This document shows, piece by piece, positions 16,154 through 25,772 of a stretch of DNA of 64,000 bases. Source of the DNA: Peribacillus sp. ACCC06369 (GTDB taxonomy: Bacteria; Bacillota; Bacilli; Bacillales; DSM-1321); contig NZ_JAUCEN010000002.1 in assembly GCF_030348945.1 (NCBI RefSeq), positions 2,170,001 through 2,234,000 of the forward strand, written 5' to 3'. Every line of letters starts with the position of its first letter. Positions within the stretch are counted from its first letter, which is position 1. The position numbers and the translations under genes were made by a program. The notes beneath the pieces were generated by a model. It had not been told where the DNA came from. It ran no database searches and saw nothing but the letters and a program-made list of their open reading frames with translations.

Positions 16154-17874
16154 GCAATTTCCTCCTCTGTGAGCTGTGATAAGGCGATCTCACGGTAAAT
16201 GTCGTTTGTACTAAGCAACTCTTGGTGTGTTCCCATACCTACAATGTGGCCTTCGTCCAACACAATGATTCGGTCAGCGTCCACGACAGTACTGACACGT
16301 TGGGCAACGAGTAGTACTGTCGAATTTTTCGTTTCATCTTTCAGGGCTGCGCGAAGGTTGGCATCCGTCTTGAAGTCTAGTGCAGAAAAACTATCATCGA
16401 ATATATAAATATCGGGTTTCCGAATGAGTGCCCGTGCGATCGAAAGTCGTTGTTTTTGCCCTCCTGATAGGTTTGAACCGCCTTGTTCGATTTCTGCCTG
16501 ATATCCGTCTTTCATTTTGCTGATAAAATCTTCCGCTTGCGCGATCCGAGCCGCATGCTCGACTTCATCTTGTGTGGCTGTTTGTTTTCCAAAGCGAATG
16601 TTTTCAGCGATAGTACCAGTAAAGAGGACGGCCTTTTGTGGTACAAAGCCAATTTTTGAGCGAACTTCATCTTGTGATGACTTACGAATATCAACACCAT
16701 TGACGCGAATCGTTCCACTTGAAATATCATAGAAGCGAGGGATCAAATTGACGAGCGTCGTTTTCCCTGAGCCTGTTCCACCGATTATTGCGGTGATTTC
16801 ACCAGGACTTGCAGAAAAACTAATATCCGATAATGCAGGTTCTTCTGCTCCTGGGTAACTGAACGTCACATGTTCAAATTCAAGTGTACCTTGTTCACGA
16901 TCTGCCTTTTCTGTACCCTCATCCAGGAATGAAGGTTTCATGTCAAGGACTTCGTTTATCCTTGTTGCCGACACGGCCGCACGTGGAACCATAACGAACA
17001 TCATGGATGCCATAACGAGGGCGAACATAATTTGCATAACATATTGGATAAAGGCCATTAAGTCCCCGATCTGCATACCGCCGTTATCAATACGAATTCC
17101 ACCAAACCAAATGATACCAACAACCGTCAAGTTCATTACTAGCATCATTACAGGCATCATGAATGCCATGATTTTATTGACCTTGATCGAGACATCCGTC
17201 AATTCTTTATTCGCTTTCTTAAGTCGTTCCTTCTCTTGTGTTTCACGATTGAAGGCACGAATGACGCGAATACCAGTTAAATTTTCCCGTAATACAAGGT
17301 TCAACCTGTCTAATCGTTTTTGCACCGTTTGAAAGAGTGGCACACCTTTATATAGAATAAGCAGGATCGACCCAATCAACAAAGGCATTGTGACAACAAT
17401 GACAAGGGATAATTTTGCATCCATGGATACTGCCATGATCAAACCGCCGATTAACATGATAGGTGCACTGATAACCATACGTAGCATCATGATAACCACT
17501 TGCTGGACTTGTGTTATATCATTGGTCGTCCGAGTAATCAATGATGCGGTACCTACTTCATCAAATTCTTGTAACGAAAATTTTTCAACATGATTAAAGA
17601 CTTTCAGCCGGAGATCGCGTCCCATTCCCATAGCCGCTTTTGACGAATAGTAGCTTGCGATTATGGAAGCGCAAGCGCCAAGAGCGGAAACCAGCAGCAT
17701 CAAACCACCAATTTTCCAAATGTATGGAGTGTCTCCTTGAACGACGCCTTTGTCAATAATATCGGCCATTAATGTAGGCAAAAAGAGGTCCGACATCGAT
17801 TGAATAAAAACCAGTCCGATGACTGCTGAAATAATCCACTTATAAACGGATAAATTTTTCAGGATTTTTATCAT
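16150..17874 (-). CDS. Heterodimeric ABC multidrug exporter, degenerate-site subunit (YfiB/LmrC type)
   Basis: 574 residues from the ATG at 17874, which overlaps the stop of the MarR gene and has GGGAG about 10 nt upstream; a GTG at 17883 is less well placed. It has a six-helix exporter domain, then Walker A GGTGSGKTTLVN, the perfect signature LSGGQKQRLSIARA, and Walker B IYIFDDSFSALD. In Walker B, Asp replaces the catalytic Glu and the switch His is Gln (VAQRVST). These are the known hallmarks of the non-hydrolysing site in heterodimeric exporters, so the change is not a defect. Confidence 0.9.
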   Translation of the reverse strand: MIKILKNLSVYKWIISAVIGLVFIQSMSDLFLPTLMADIIDKGVVQGDTPYIWKIGGLMLLVSALGACASIIASYYSSKAAMGMGRDLRLKVFNHVEKFSLQEFDEVGTASLITRTTNDITQVQQVVIMMLRMVISAPIMLIGGLIMAVSMDAKLSLVIVVTMPLLIGSILLILYKGVPLFQTVQKRLDRLNLVLRENLTGIRVIRAFNRETQEKERLKKANKELTDVSIKVNKIMAFMMPVMMLVMNLTVVGIIWFGGIRIDNGGMQIGDLMAFIQYVMQIMFALVMASMMFVMVPRAAVSATRINEVLDMKPSFLDEGTEKADREQGTLEFEHVTFSYPGAEEPALSDISFSASPGEITAIIGGTGSGKTTLVNLIPRFYDISSGTIRVNGVDIRKSSQDEVRSKIGFVPQKAVLFTGTIAENIRFGKQTATQDEVEHAARIAQAEDFISKMKDGYQAEIEQGGSNLSGGQKQRLSIARALIRKPDIYIFDDSFSALDFKTDANLRAALKDETKNSTVLLVAQRVSTVVDADRIIVLDEGHIVGMGTHQELLSTNDIYREIALSQLTEEEIA

Positions 17875-18350
17875 TTTGTACACTCTCCCTGTTGGGTAGC
17901 TTGTGCTTCTAAAAAGTTTGTAATTTGAAGATGCGTTTCAAGCAGCTCTTCAAACTGTTCTTCCGAAAGCAATTCAATGGCCGATTGGAAAATTTGGTGA
18001 ATGCTTCCTTCGTGAAAATGGATCGTTTTTAATAAATTTTCCCCCGTTTCGGTGATTGACAACTGAATCTCACGCCGATTGCCCTCCACATGCTCGCGAT
18101 GGAGCATACCTGCCCGAACGAGACCATCAACCGCTTGGCTCAAGGTGCTTTTTGGAAGAAATGTTTTCGCCCCAACGGTTTTTTGAGTCATCTCCGTTTG
18201 AAGAGTGATGGCCATCAAAATGGAATATTGCGGAACTGTCAACCCATTTTCTGCCGTTGTCTTTTGAACGAACCGCATTATATTTTTCTGCACGTTCCAA
18301 AATGAACGCAAAAGTTGTACGGAACGCATCAACTGTTTTTCATTCTCCAC
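17871..18350 (-). CDS. MarR family regulator of the ABC exporter operon
   Basis: 159 residues. Winged helix-turn-helix elements are seen in LTVPQYSILMAITLQTEMTQ, then FLPKSTLSQAVDGLVRAGML, and the wing EHVEGNRREIQLSITETGE. It is the first gene of a three-gene operon with overlapping junctions (MarR, YfiB-like, YfiC-like). An inverted repeat lies about 30 nt upstream of its start, so autorepression with drug-induced release is likely. A hydrophilic C-terminus follows the dimerisation helices. Confidence 0.88.
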   Translation of the reverse strand: MENEKQLMRSVQLLRSFWNVQKNIMRFVQKTTAENGLTVPQYSILMAITLQTEMTQKTVGAKTFLPKSTLSQAVDGLVRAGMLHREHVEGNRREIQLSITETGENLLKTIHFHEGSIHQIFQSAIELLSEEQFEELLETHLQITNFLEAQATQQGECTK

Positions 18351-18377
18351 TCAACATCACCATTCTTTCTTTTTCAA

Positions 18378-18397
18378 ACTGTTCTATATTGAACAAT
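18378..18397. promoter_or_regulatory. Inverted repeat upstream of the MarR-ABC operon
   Basis: TGTTC-TATATT-GAACA (with flanking AAC / AATT) lies just upstream of the minus-strand MarR gene, in the usual place for a MarR operator. Confidence 0.5.
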
Positions 18398-18861
18398 TAA
18401 TTTTATGAATCATTTTAATTTACATCTATCTTTCCGCTTCGTCAACAAAAAAACGACTTCAACACCCCAGGGTTATCTGGACTTTGCTACATATATGGAA
18501 ATGGGTTTTAAAGTCAGGGGAGGCTTTCGCGTGAAAACAAACCATTCAATGTGAAATTAACTTGAAAATGTGAACTGATAAGTGTTAGGATAATATTGAG
18601 TTAGTACCAGGTAATAATAGTAGATGATAACGCAAATGAGAATGTACGGGTGTTAAATGGCAAGCATGTATACATAATAGAATTTTTCTTCCGTAGAACA
18701 TAACAGGACTTAAGTTTGCGAGACAAACAGACAGATAATAAGAAAGATTGGTAATTTGTGACACAGAGCCCCATTTTAAATAAGGTGCCAATATGAGGAA
18801 AATATTCTGGTTTTAACGGGGAAATGTTTTAATTATTAGGTAATAGGAGGGATGATGACAT
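18398..18861. other. Intergenic region upstream of the E1 genes
   Basis: Divergent intergenic spacer of about 460 nt. No gene or clear terminator was recognised. It should hold the promoter for the E1 alpha/beta pair, but no confident promoter or Bkd-type sigma-54 motif was seen. Confidence 0.3.
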
Positions 18862-19857
18862 ATGGTTGAAAACCGTCATCTACAGGTAGGTCTCAGTGAC
18901 GAAAAAGTGCTTGAGATGTATAGAGTTATGTTGTTGGCAAGACGTATAGATGAACGGATGTGGCTGTTGAACAGATCTGGAAAAATCCCATTTGTCGTTT
19001 CTTGTCAAGGACAAGAAGCAGCGCAAGTGGGTGCAGCTTTTGCATTGAATCGTGAAAAGGATTATGTCCTTCCTTATTATCGGGATCTAGGAGTGGTGCT
19101 CGCGTTTGGGATGACCGCCAGGGATTTGATGTTATCCAGTTTTGCCAAAGCGGAAGATCCAAATTCAGGCGGGCGTCAAATGCCTGGGCATTTTGGGCAA
19201 AAAAAGAATCGGATTGTGACGGGATCTTCGCCAGTTACCACTCAAGTGCCACATGCAGTGGGGATTGCACTCGCTGCAAAAATGGAAGGAAAAGATATTG
19301 TTTCATTCGTTACATTCGGAGAGGGTTCATCAAACCAAGGTGATTTTCATGAAGGAGCGAATTTCGCAGGTGTACATAAACTTCCGGTCATCTTGATGTG
19401 CGAGAATAATCAGTATGCCATTTCCATCCCGATAGAAAAGCAATTGGCTTGCAAGAAAGTTTCGGACCGGGCCATTGGTTACGGCATGCCAGGGGTGACG
19501 GTTGATGGAAATGATCCGATCGAAGTATACCGGGTGGTGAAAGAAGCGGCTGAGAGAGGAAGGCGTGGTGAAGGCCCAAGCTTAATCGAAACGGTTTCAT
19601 ACAGGCTTACACCACACTCAAGCGATGATGATGATAGTCAATACAGGTCGCCTGATGAAGTATCGGAGGCAAAAAAAATGGATTCGATCATTACTTTTGC
19701 TGCCTATTTAAAAGCAGCAGGAATCATGGATGATTCACTGGAGAAGCAAATGAACGAGGAAATAATGGAAGTAGTGAACGAAGCGACGGATTATGCAGAA
19801 AATGCTCCATTTGCGAATGAAGACACGCTCTCAAAATACGTTTACGCAGAAAGGTAA
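18862..19857 (+). CDS. bkdAA: Branched-chain 2-oxoacid dehydrogenase E1 alpha subunit
   Basis: 331 residues, very similar to B. subtilis BkdAA: MYRVMLLARRIDERMWLLNR, FVVSCQGQEAAQVGAAFAL and GGRQMPGHFGQKKNRIVTGS. The thiamine diphosphate/metal motif is GEGSSNQGDFHEG, with NN further on in CENNQYAIS. The phosphorylation-loop region (YRLTPHSSDDDD) is present. E1 decarboxylates branched 2-oxoacids, a step towards branched fatty acid primers. The beta subunit follows 12 nt later. The E2, E3 and ptb/bcd/buk genes usually found beside it are absent. AGGAGGG lies upstream of the ATG. Confidence 0.9.
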   Translation: MVENRHLQVGLSDEKVLEMYRVMLLARRIDERMWLLNRSGKIPFVVSCQGQEAAQVGAAFALNREKDYVLPYYRDLGVVLAFGMTARDLMLSSFAKAEDPNSGGRQMPGHFGQKKNRIVTGSSPVTTQVPHAVGIALAAKMEGKDIVSFVTFGEGSSNQGDFHEGANFAGVHKLPVILMCENNQYAISIPIEKQLACKKVSDRAIGYGMPGVTVDGNDPIEVYRVVKEAAERGRRGEGPSLIETVSYRLTPHSSDDDDSQYRSPDEVSEAKKMDSIITFAAYLKAAGIMDDSLEKQMNEEIMEVVNEATDYAENAPFANEDTLSKYVYAER

Positions 19858-19869
19858 GGAGGAAAGAAA

Positions 19870-20853
19870 ATGGCAGTGATATCTTATATAGATGCGGTGA
19901 TAATGGCGATGCGGGAAGAAATGGAACGTGATTCCCGTGTATTTGTATTAGGTGAGGACGTAGGGGTAAAAGGCGGCGTTTTTAAAGCGACTTCAGGGTT
20001 ATACGAACAATTCGGGGAACAGCGTGTCATTGATACCCCGCTTGCTGAATCCGCAATCGCAGGAGTTGGCATCGGTGCGGCCATGTATGGAATGAGGCCG
20101 ATTGCGGAAATGCAATTCGCTGATTTTATCATGCCTGCAATCAACCAAATTATTTCAGAAGCTGCTAAAATTCGTTATCGCTCCAATAATGACTGGCAAT
20201 GCCCAATCGTCATCAGGGCACCATACGGTGGGGGCGTACATGGGGCGTTATACCATTCACAATCCGTTGAAGCCATTTTTGCCAATCAACCAGGACTTAA
20301 AATTGTCATGCCCTCAACACCGTATGACGTGAAAGGGTTATTGAAAGCAGCCATTCGCGATGACGACCCAGTCCTTTTCTTTGAACATAAACGTGCCTAT
20401 CGCCTTATTAAAGAAGAAGTGCCGACTGATGATTATGTATTACCCATTGGTAAAGCGGATGTAAAACGTGAAGGCGAGGACGTTACAGTGATTACTTACG
20501 GCCTTTGTGTTCATTTTGCGCTACAGGCAGCTGAAAGGCTGGCCAGTGATGGCATATCTGTTCATATACTTGATTTACGAACCGTTTACCCATTAGATCA
20601 AGAAGCCATTATGGAAGCTGCATCTAAAACAGGAAAAGTCCTATTGATTACTGAAGATAATAAGGAAGGGAGCATCATTAGTGAAGTATCGGCGATCATT
20701 GCAGAAAACTGCCTCTTCGATCTCGATGCCCCAATCATGAGACTTGCGGGTCCGGATGTTCCAGCAATGCCATATTCACCATCATTGGAGAAATCCTTCA
20801 TGGTTAATCCTGAAAAAGTGGAAAAGGCACTGCGGGACCTGGTTGCCTATTAA
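19870..20853 (+). CDS. bkdAB: Branched-chain 2-oxoacid dehydrogenase E1 beta subunit
   Basis: 327 residues of the transketolase-type pyrimidine-binding fold: VLGEDVGVKGGVFKATSGL, then DTPLAESAIAGVGIGAAMYG, QFADFIMPAINQI and APYGGGVHGALYHSQS. The C-terminal transketolase domain has TYGLCVHFALQAAERL and ITEDNKEGSIISEVSAII. It forms the alpha2-beta2 E1 with the preceding gene; AGGAGG lies before its ATG. A terminator follows at once, so the transcript holds only these two genes, which is unusual. It may be a second E1 that docks on the E2 of the main complex. Confidence 0.9.
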   Translation: MAVISYIDAVIMAMREEMERDSRVFVLGEDVGVKGGVFKATSGLYEQFGEQRVIDTPLAESAIAGVGIGAAMYGMRPIAEMQFADFIMPAINQIISEAAKIRYRSNNDWQCPIVIRAPYGGGVHGALYHSQSVEAIFANQPGLKIVMPSTPYDVKGLLKAAIRDDDPVLFFEHKRAYRLIKEEVPTDDYVLPIGKADVKREGEDVTVITYGLCVHFALQAAERLASDGISVHILDLRTVYPLDQEAIMEAASKTGKVLLITEDNKEGSIISEVSAIIAENCLFDLDAPIMRLAGPDVPAMPYSPSLEKSFMVNPEKVEKALRDLVAY

Positions 20854-20931
20854 ATGATTGGCATGGAGGAACGACCTTGCGCATCCGTTTAAATTGTTGT
20901 TTATATTGGGATTGATCTTAAAAATGAACTT

Positions 20932-20971
20932 AAGTCTAGCAACTATAAAAAAGGTTGCCAGGCTTTTTTTT
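20932..20971 (+). terminator. Intrinsic terminator after the E1 beta gene
   Basis: AGTCTAGCAAC pairs imperfectly with GGTTGCCAGGCT, followed by a run of eight T residues. Confidence 0.75.
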
Positions 20972-21166
20972 GCGCTACATAAATCATCTATAGTGAAAAA
21001 ATAATCCGTTTGATTACGCTAGAGAGGGCATATAAAACTCCACCGAATTCTTTTTAATGAACACTTTATTTAGCAGTGATTTTTGGGGAATTTTCACTTA
21101 GTAAATATATATTAAATAGAAATGCGTGGTATTATATGGGAAAGAATTCTAGGTAAAGGAGAACTA

Positions 21167-22537
21167 ATGATGAATACTGGACAATTATCCAATAATAAAC
21201 TATTAGATATGGTGTTTGAAAGTACATATTATGGAATTGTAATTGTCGATAGTAACGCAAAAATTCAATATATTAGCAATAAATATTGTGAATTTTTAAA
21301 TGTTGAACGCAGTACAGTGATTGGTGAACATGTGACGAATATAATTGAAAATACAAGGCTACACCTAGTAGTGCAAATAGGTAAATCTGAAATCGCTGAT
21401 ATACATTTTCTTCGTGGTGATTTTGTTATCGCTAATCGCATTCCTATTATCGAAAATAAGGAAATAATTGGTGCGATTGGGACAATAATGTTTCGTGATC
21501 TTGATGACTGGAACAAAATGAATAGCCACATTAAGGAGATACTGACAAAACATAATTTTTACACAAATGAAAGAGATGTTACAAATGGAGTAAAGTATTC
21601 CTTACACAATTTAATTGGAAATTCACAAGAAATACAACAGTTAAAAGAACGTGTGAAAAGGGTTGCTAGAGGTGATATCTCTGTACTAATTAGAGGAGAA
21701 AGCGGTACAGGCAAGGAAATAATAGCACATAGCATTCATCAGTTAAGTGGGAGAAGCGACAAACCACTTGTGAAAATAAATTGTACTTCAATTCCGGAAC
21801 ACTTGTTAGAATCTGAACTTTTCGGTTATGAAGAAGGTGCCTTTACAGGGGCAAACAAGGGAGGTAAAATAGGAAAGTTTCAATTTGCTGATGGTGGGAC
21901 TGTTTTCCTTGACGAAATTGGTGATATGCCTCAGCAAATGCAAGTCAAGTTATTAAGGGTTCTTCAGGAGAAGGAATTTGAGCCTGTAGGTTCGCTTTAT
22001 CCAAAAAAACTAAATGTTCGAGTGATTGCTGCAACAAATCGCCCTTTAGAAAAATTGGTTGAAGAAAAACTATTTCGTGAAGACCTTTTTTATAGAATTA
22101 ATGCTGTCCAATTATTTGTTCCTCCTTTAAGAGATAGAATTGAAGATATCCCTTTACTCGTAGATTATTTTTTTAAAAAAGTCACAGCTCGAATAGGAAA
22201 ACGAGTAACCTCTGTACATCCTGAGGTGCTTTCATTAATAGAGCAATATAACTGGCCAGGGAATATCAGAGAACTAGAGAATGTGATTGATGCAGGTGTT
22301 CACCTATCAAATGACGAAGTAATCGGAAAAGATGCTTTACCTGATTATCTAAAAGTTCATAAGGTTAAAATGAAAGAAGAAAGTTTAAAGGATATTGTGG
22401 AGGAAACAGAAAAGAAGGCAATCGAAAGAGCGTTAAGGAGGTTTAAGTTTGATAAAAAGCGGGTTGCGGAAACTCTTGGAATAGGGAATTCTACCCTTTA
22501 CGATAAAATAAAAAAATATCGAATTTCTGACCAATAA
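21167..22537 (+). CDS. Sigma-54-dependent transcriptional activator (PAS-AAA-Fis)
   Basis: 456 residues from the ATG at 21167, which has AAAGGAG 5 nt upstream; an in-frame ATG at 21122 has no ribosome site. Domains: a PAS sensor (about 12-110), the AAA+ module with Walker A GESGTGKE (about 177-184), the sigma-54 contact loop GAFTGA (about 224-229), Walker B TVFLDEIGDM and an R-finger region. The C-terminal Fis-type helix-turn-helix is KKRVAETLGIGNSTLYDKI. It is expected to activate SigL promoters when the PAS domain senses a ligand. A -24/-12 element before the next operon makes that operon its likely target. Confidence 0.93.
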   Translation: MMNTGQLSNNKLLDMVFESTYYGIVIVDSNAKIQYISNKYCEFLNVERSTVIGEHVTNIIENTRLHLVVQIGKSEIADIHFLRGDFVIANRIPIIENKEIIGAIGTIMFRDLDDWNKMNSHIKEILTKHNFYTNERDVTNGVKYSLHNLIGNSQEIQQLKERVKRVARGDISVLIRGESGTGKEIIAHSIHQLSGRSDKPLVKINCTSIPEHLLESELFGYEEGAFTGANKGGKIGKFQFADGGTVFLDEIGDMPQQMQVKLLRVLQEKEFEPVGSLYPKKLNVRVIAATNRPLEKLVEEKLFREDLFYRINAVQLFVPPLRDRIEDIPLLVDYFFKKVTARIGKRVTSVHPEVLSLIEQYNWPGNIRELENVIDAGVHLSNDEVIGKDALPDYLKVHKVKMKEESLKDIVEETEKKAIERALRRFKFDKKRVAETLGIGNSTLYDKIKKYRISDQ

Positions 22538-22541
22538 AAAT

Positions 22542-22590
22542 AAATCCAGGATTTCAGAATTCATTCCGAAATCCCGGATTTAATTTTAAT
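22542..22590 (+). terminator. Terminator of the sigma-54 activator gene
   Basis: AAATCCAGGATTTC / GAAATCCCGGATTT, a long stem with one mismatch, followed by TAATTTTAATTT. Confidence 0.75.
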
Positions 22591-22684
22591 TTCCGTATTA
22601 GTGTAGATAAAGTTACATTAAAGGAGAAAAAAGGCTATAGAACAGATTTAATTTTTATTTAAATTATGAAAATTAATGAATAAA

Positions 22685-22718
22685 AAATCAACTGATCTAA
22701 CTTCAGTTGATTTTTTTT
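22685..22718. terminator. Second hairpin with T run
   Basis: AAATCAACTGA / TCAGTTGATTT with an 8-nt loop and a run of T residues, between the activator and the sigma-54 promoter. It insulates the two units. Confidence 0.75.
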
Positions 22719-22803
22719 GATTCTTTTCTGAAAAATCAGAAAATAAATAATTGGATATTCCTCAATAATTAGGAAAAGTAAGTCAGTATAGGGGGTTTAC
22801 GTT

Positions 22804-22821
22804 TTGGAATGAATCTTGCAT
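22804..22821 (+). promoter_or_regulatory. Sigma-54 (-24/-12) promoter
   Basis: TTGGAATGAATCTTGCAT has the invariant GG and GC exactly 10 nt apart (22806-22807 and 22818-22819), as sigma-54 promoters require. It lies about 160 nt before the CoA ligase gene and just downstream of the activator gene. Confidence 0.75.
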
Positions 22822-22981
22822 TCAAATTAGAAGAAAGGAGGAAGGAATCGATAAAGACGAGTGGTCAATTTAATGGCATTTTAGAGGCACTTGTTTAGTA
22901 ACAATTACTTTGAACATTATTGAATTTAGCGCTTTGATATCTGTAATTTGAATCTGCTTACATTGAAAAGGAGGAATTTCA

Positions 22982-24535
22982 TTGGATGTCGGTTTTATAA
23001 CAAGAAAAATGGCAAATGATTTAAATAATATAAATCATAGAAAAATAGCAATAAAAGAAGAAGTAGGAAAGTCAATGACGTACATGGATCTCCACCATAT
23101 ATCAAATGCGTATGCAAACAAGCTTTACGAATTAGGAGTTCGAAAAGGGGATCGTGTCGGTATTTTACTTTACAACTGTCTCGAATATTTTAGTCTATAT
23201 TTTGCCATTGCGAAAATCGGCGCAATTGCCGTTCGACTTAACTTTAGGCTATCAAGTGCTGAGCTTGAGTATGCATTAAATGATTCACAGACAAAAATAT
23301 TATGCTTCCATTCGAACTTATCCAATCAGCTGGAATCAGTTTGTAATCATGTTTCTGTTGAGCGATATTTTTGTCTTCCTCATAGAAATGGCTCAATCCC
23401 AGGTTGGTCTGAGTCATGGAGTGTTTTAGAAAGTGGTTCGGTAGATGAGGTCAAAGTCGATAACATTAAATTAAACGATCCGGTCATGCTTATGTACACA
23501 TCAGGCACAACGGGAAGACCTAAAGGTGCGATTTGGACTCATGATACAACTTTCTGGTTTTCCACGATACAAGCGCTGAAATGGAAATTTACAGGGAGAG
23601 AAGTTGCGATGACGACAGGACCACTATATCATGTTGGAGCGATGGAAGATATCGCACTTCCTATTCTTATGATGGGTGGAAGCGTAGTAATTACAAAAAG
23701 CCAAGAATTCGAGATTGGAAGAATTCTTTCCGTTATTGAACAGGAAAATGTGACCGATGCTTTTTTATTCCCTTTTATGATTTATGAAATGCTAAATTTG
23801 CCTGAAATTGAAGAGTATCAGCTAAAATCTTTAAAAACTATTTATACAGGTGGTGACCCGCTAATGCCATGGGCATTAGAACAATTAAAAAAGAGGTTTC
23901 CTCAAATTGGAGTTGTTCAAGTTTACGGGTTAACTGAAGGACAACCAATTGCGGCTTCGCTTGAACCACAGGATGCTTTTACAAAAGGCCATACCGTTGG
24001 AAAGCCGATGCCACTTACAGAAATTAATATTATCGATGAGGATGGAACGCCCTTGCCTGTTGGTGAAATTGGTGAAATTGCTATTAAAAGTCCAGCGGTT
24101 TCTGAGGGTTATTGGAGGAAACCCGATGCCACAATGGAAACATTTGTGAATGGGTGGTGTAAAACAGGAGACATGGGAAAATTCGATCATGATGGGTATC
24201 TATCAATTGCAGGCAGAAAAAAAGATATGATTCGAAGCGGTGGTGAAAACATTTACTCAGCGGAAATTGAAGATGTCTTATACCGCCATGAGGAAGTAAA
24301 GGAAGTTTCTATAATTGGTATTCCTGATCCGAAATACATTGAGGCTGTATGTGCTGTTATTGTTAAAAAAGAAGGAGCCAAACTTACGGAAGAAGATGTT
24401 GTTAATTACTGTAAGGAACATCTTGCTAGCTACAAAAAACCTAGAAAGGTCACATTTGTTGATGAAATTCCACGTACCCCATCTGGTAAGGTTCAAAAGT
24501 TTATTCTTCGAAAACAGTATAGTGGTATGGAATAA
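22982..24535 (+). CDS. AMP-forming acyl-CoA synthetase
   Basis: 517 residues from TTG with AAAGGAGG 7 nt upstream. ANL-superfamily motifs: the phosphate loop MYTSGTTGRPKG (about 171-182), YGLTEG, the adenosine-binding GWCKTGDMGKFD, the hinge region GRKKDMIRSGGENIYSAEIE and the C-terminal catalytic Lys in RTPSGKVQKF. It activates a carboxylic acid, probably a fatty or aromatic acid, to its CoA thioester; the substrate is not evident. It heads the sigma-54-controlled group with enoyl-CoA hydratase, permease and MaoC genes. Confidence 0.9.
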   Translation: MDVGFITRKMANDLNNINHRKIAIKEEVGKSMTYMDLHHISNAYANKLYELGVRKGDRVGILLYNCLEYFSLYFAIAKIGAIAVRLNFRLSSAELEYALNDSQTKILCFHSNLSNQLESVCNHVSVERYFCLPHRNGSIPGWSESWSVLESGSVDEVKVDNIKLNDPVMLMYTSGTTGRPKGAIWTHDTTFWFSTIQALKWKFTGREVAMTTGPLYHVGAMEDIALPILMMGGSVVITKSQEFEIGRILSVIEQENVTDAFLFPFMIYEMLNLPEIEEYQLKSLKTIYTGGDPLMPWALEQLKKRFPQIGVVQVYGLTEGQPIAASLEPQDAFTKGHTVGKPMPLTEINIIDEDGTPLPVGEIGEIAIKSPAVSEGYWRKPDATMETFVNGWCKTGDMGKFDHDGYLSIAGRKKDMIRSGGENIYSAEIEDVLYRHEEVKEVSIIGIPDPKYIEAVCAVIVKKEGAKLTEEDVVNYCKEHLASYKKPRKVTFVDEIPRTPSGKVQKFILRKQYSGME

Positions 24536-24722
24536 ATAAGGAATTTTCCAAAGGTTAAAAAGGTACAGGTTTTTTAAATACATTATTTCAATTTGTTTAA
24601 AAAATGCACATAACCACAAAGGATTCTATAAAGATAACTGGTTTACCCACTGATGCACGTTTTCAGCAATGCAAGAACATCTGGAACCCCACAAGTACAC
24701 TTAAGGTTGAGGAGGAAAGCCG

Positions 24723-25517
24723 ATGAAGAATAAAAATCAAGTTGTTTCATGGTCGAAACAGGGTAATATTGCAACGATTATTATTGATAATCCACCTGTT
24801 AATGTATTAAGCGCAGATGTTATAGAACAATTGAATCTTGTGGTGGATGAAATTGAAAGCGATTACAATGTTAAGGTCATTATCCTTACAGGTGAAGGCG
24901 AAAGAGCTTTTGTTGCTGGTGGAGATATTAAAGAATTTCCAGCATGGATAGGAAAAGGAGTCGAAGAAGGAAAGGGGAAATCACTTTGGCTTCAGGAACC
25001 ACTTAATAAAATTGAACGTCTATCTCGACCAACCATTGCTGCAATCAACGGATTAGCATTAGGTGGAGGATGTGAACTTGCCTTAAGTTGTGACATTCGG
25101 ATTGCGGAGGAACAAATTAGGATTGGGCTTCCTGAAATTAAATTGGGGTTGTTTCCAGGGGCAGGGGGAACTCAAAGACTTCCTAGACTGATAGGTAAAG
25201 CAAAAGCAAAAGAATTGATCTTTACTGGTGAGCCACTGATTGCTGAAGAGGCCAAACAAATAGGACTTGTTAATCATGTCGTGCCAAAGGGGGAATCCAT
25301 AAAAAAAGCAATGGAAATCGCAAAATGTATGTGCAATTATTCTTTACAATCTTTAACTTTTGCAAAGCACTCTATTGATTATGGTTATGAACAAACACTT
25401 GAAGATGGACTTGTGATTGAAGCTGAAAATTTTGGCCATGTTTTTCAGACTAGGGACGTTAAGGAAGGCGTTGAAGCCTTTATTAATAAAAGAGAGCCTA
25501 ACTTCGTTGATAAGTAA
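24723..25517 (+). CDS. Enoyl-CoA hydratase/isomerase family protein
   Basis: 264 residues of crotonase fold. The oxyanion-hole segments are AFVAGGDIKEF and AAINGLALGGGCELALSCD; the acid/base region is PEIKLGLFPGAGGTQRLPRL, with both catalytic glutamates placed as in hydratases. It likely hydrates an enoyl-CoA made from the acid activated by the preceding ligase. GGAGG precedes the ATG. The 187-nt gap to the ligase has no terminator, so co-transcription is likely. Confidence 0.9.
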   Translation: MKNKNQVVSWSKQGNIATIIIDNPPVNVLSADVIEQLNLVVDEIESDYNVKVIILTGEGERAFVAGGDIKEFPAWIGKGVEEGKGKSLWLQEPLNKIERLSRPTIAAINGLALGGGCELALSCDIRIAEEQIRIGLPEIKLGLFPGAGGTQRLPRLIGKAKAKELIFTGEPLIAEEAKQIGLVNHVVPKGESIKKAMEIAKCMCNYSLQSLTFAKHSIDYGYEQTLEDGLVIEAENFGHVFQTRDVKEGVEAFINKREPNFVDK

Positions 25518-25772
25518 TCCTTCATGACAAAACCAGAGTCAAGTCCAATTTTTGAAAAAAAGAAGATTCTGATGTAACTAATTTTTGTTTATAAACTAAA
25601 TAGATAAAGTTATTTTTAAAAAAACAATGGATCTATTCGGGAAATTAATTAGAGTTCTTTACTATGTTCACTAGAAAAGTGAATTATGATGCCCAAGAAG
25701 TCTTGGGGCAATGCATTCAAACCAGCAACAAATGATAACATATTATATTTTGAGAAAAAGGGGGAAATCAAT

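Noticed and set aside
16150..17874. Asp in place of Glu in Walker B of one ABC subunit as a sign of a dead gene
   Set aside because: Degenerate sites are normal in heterodimeric exporters, and the partner has the canonical residues.
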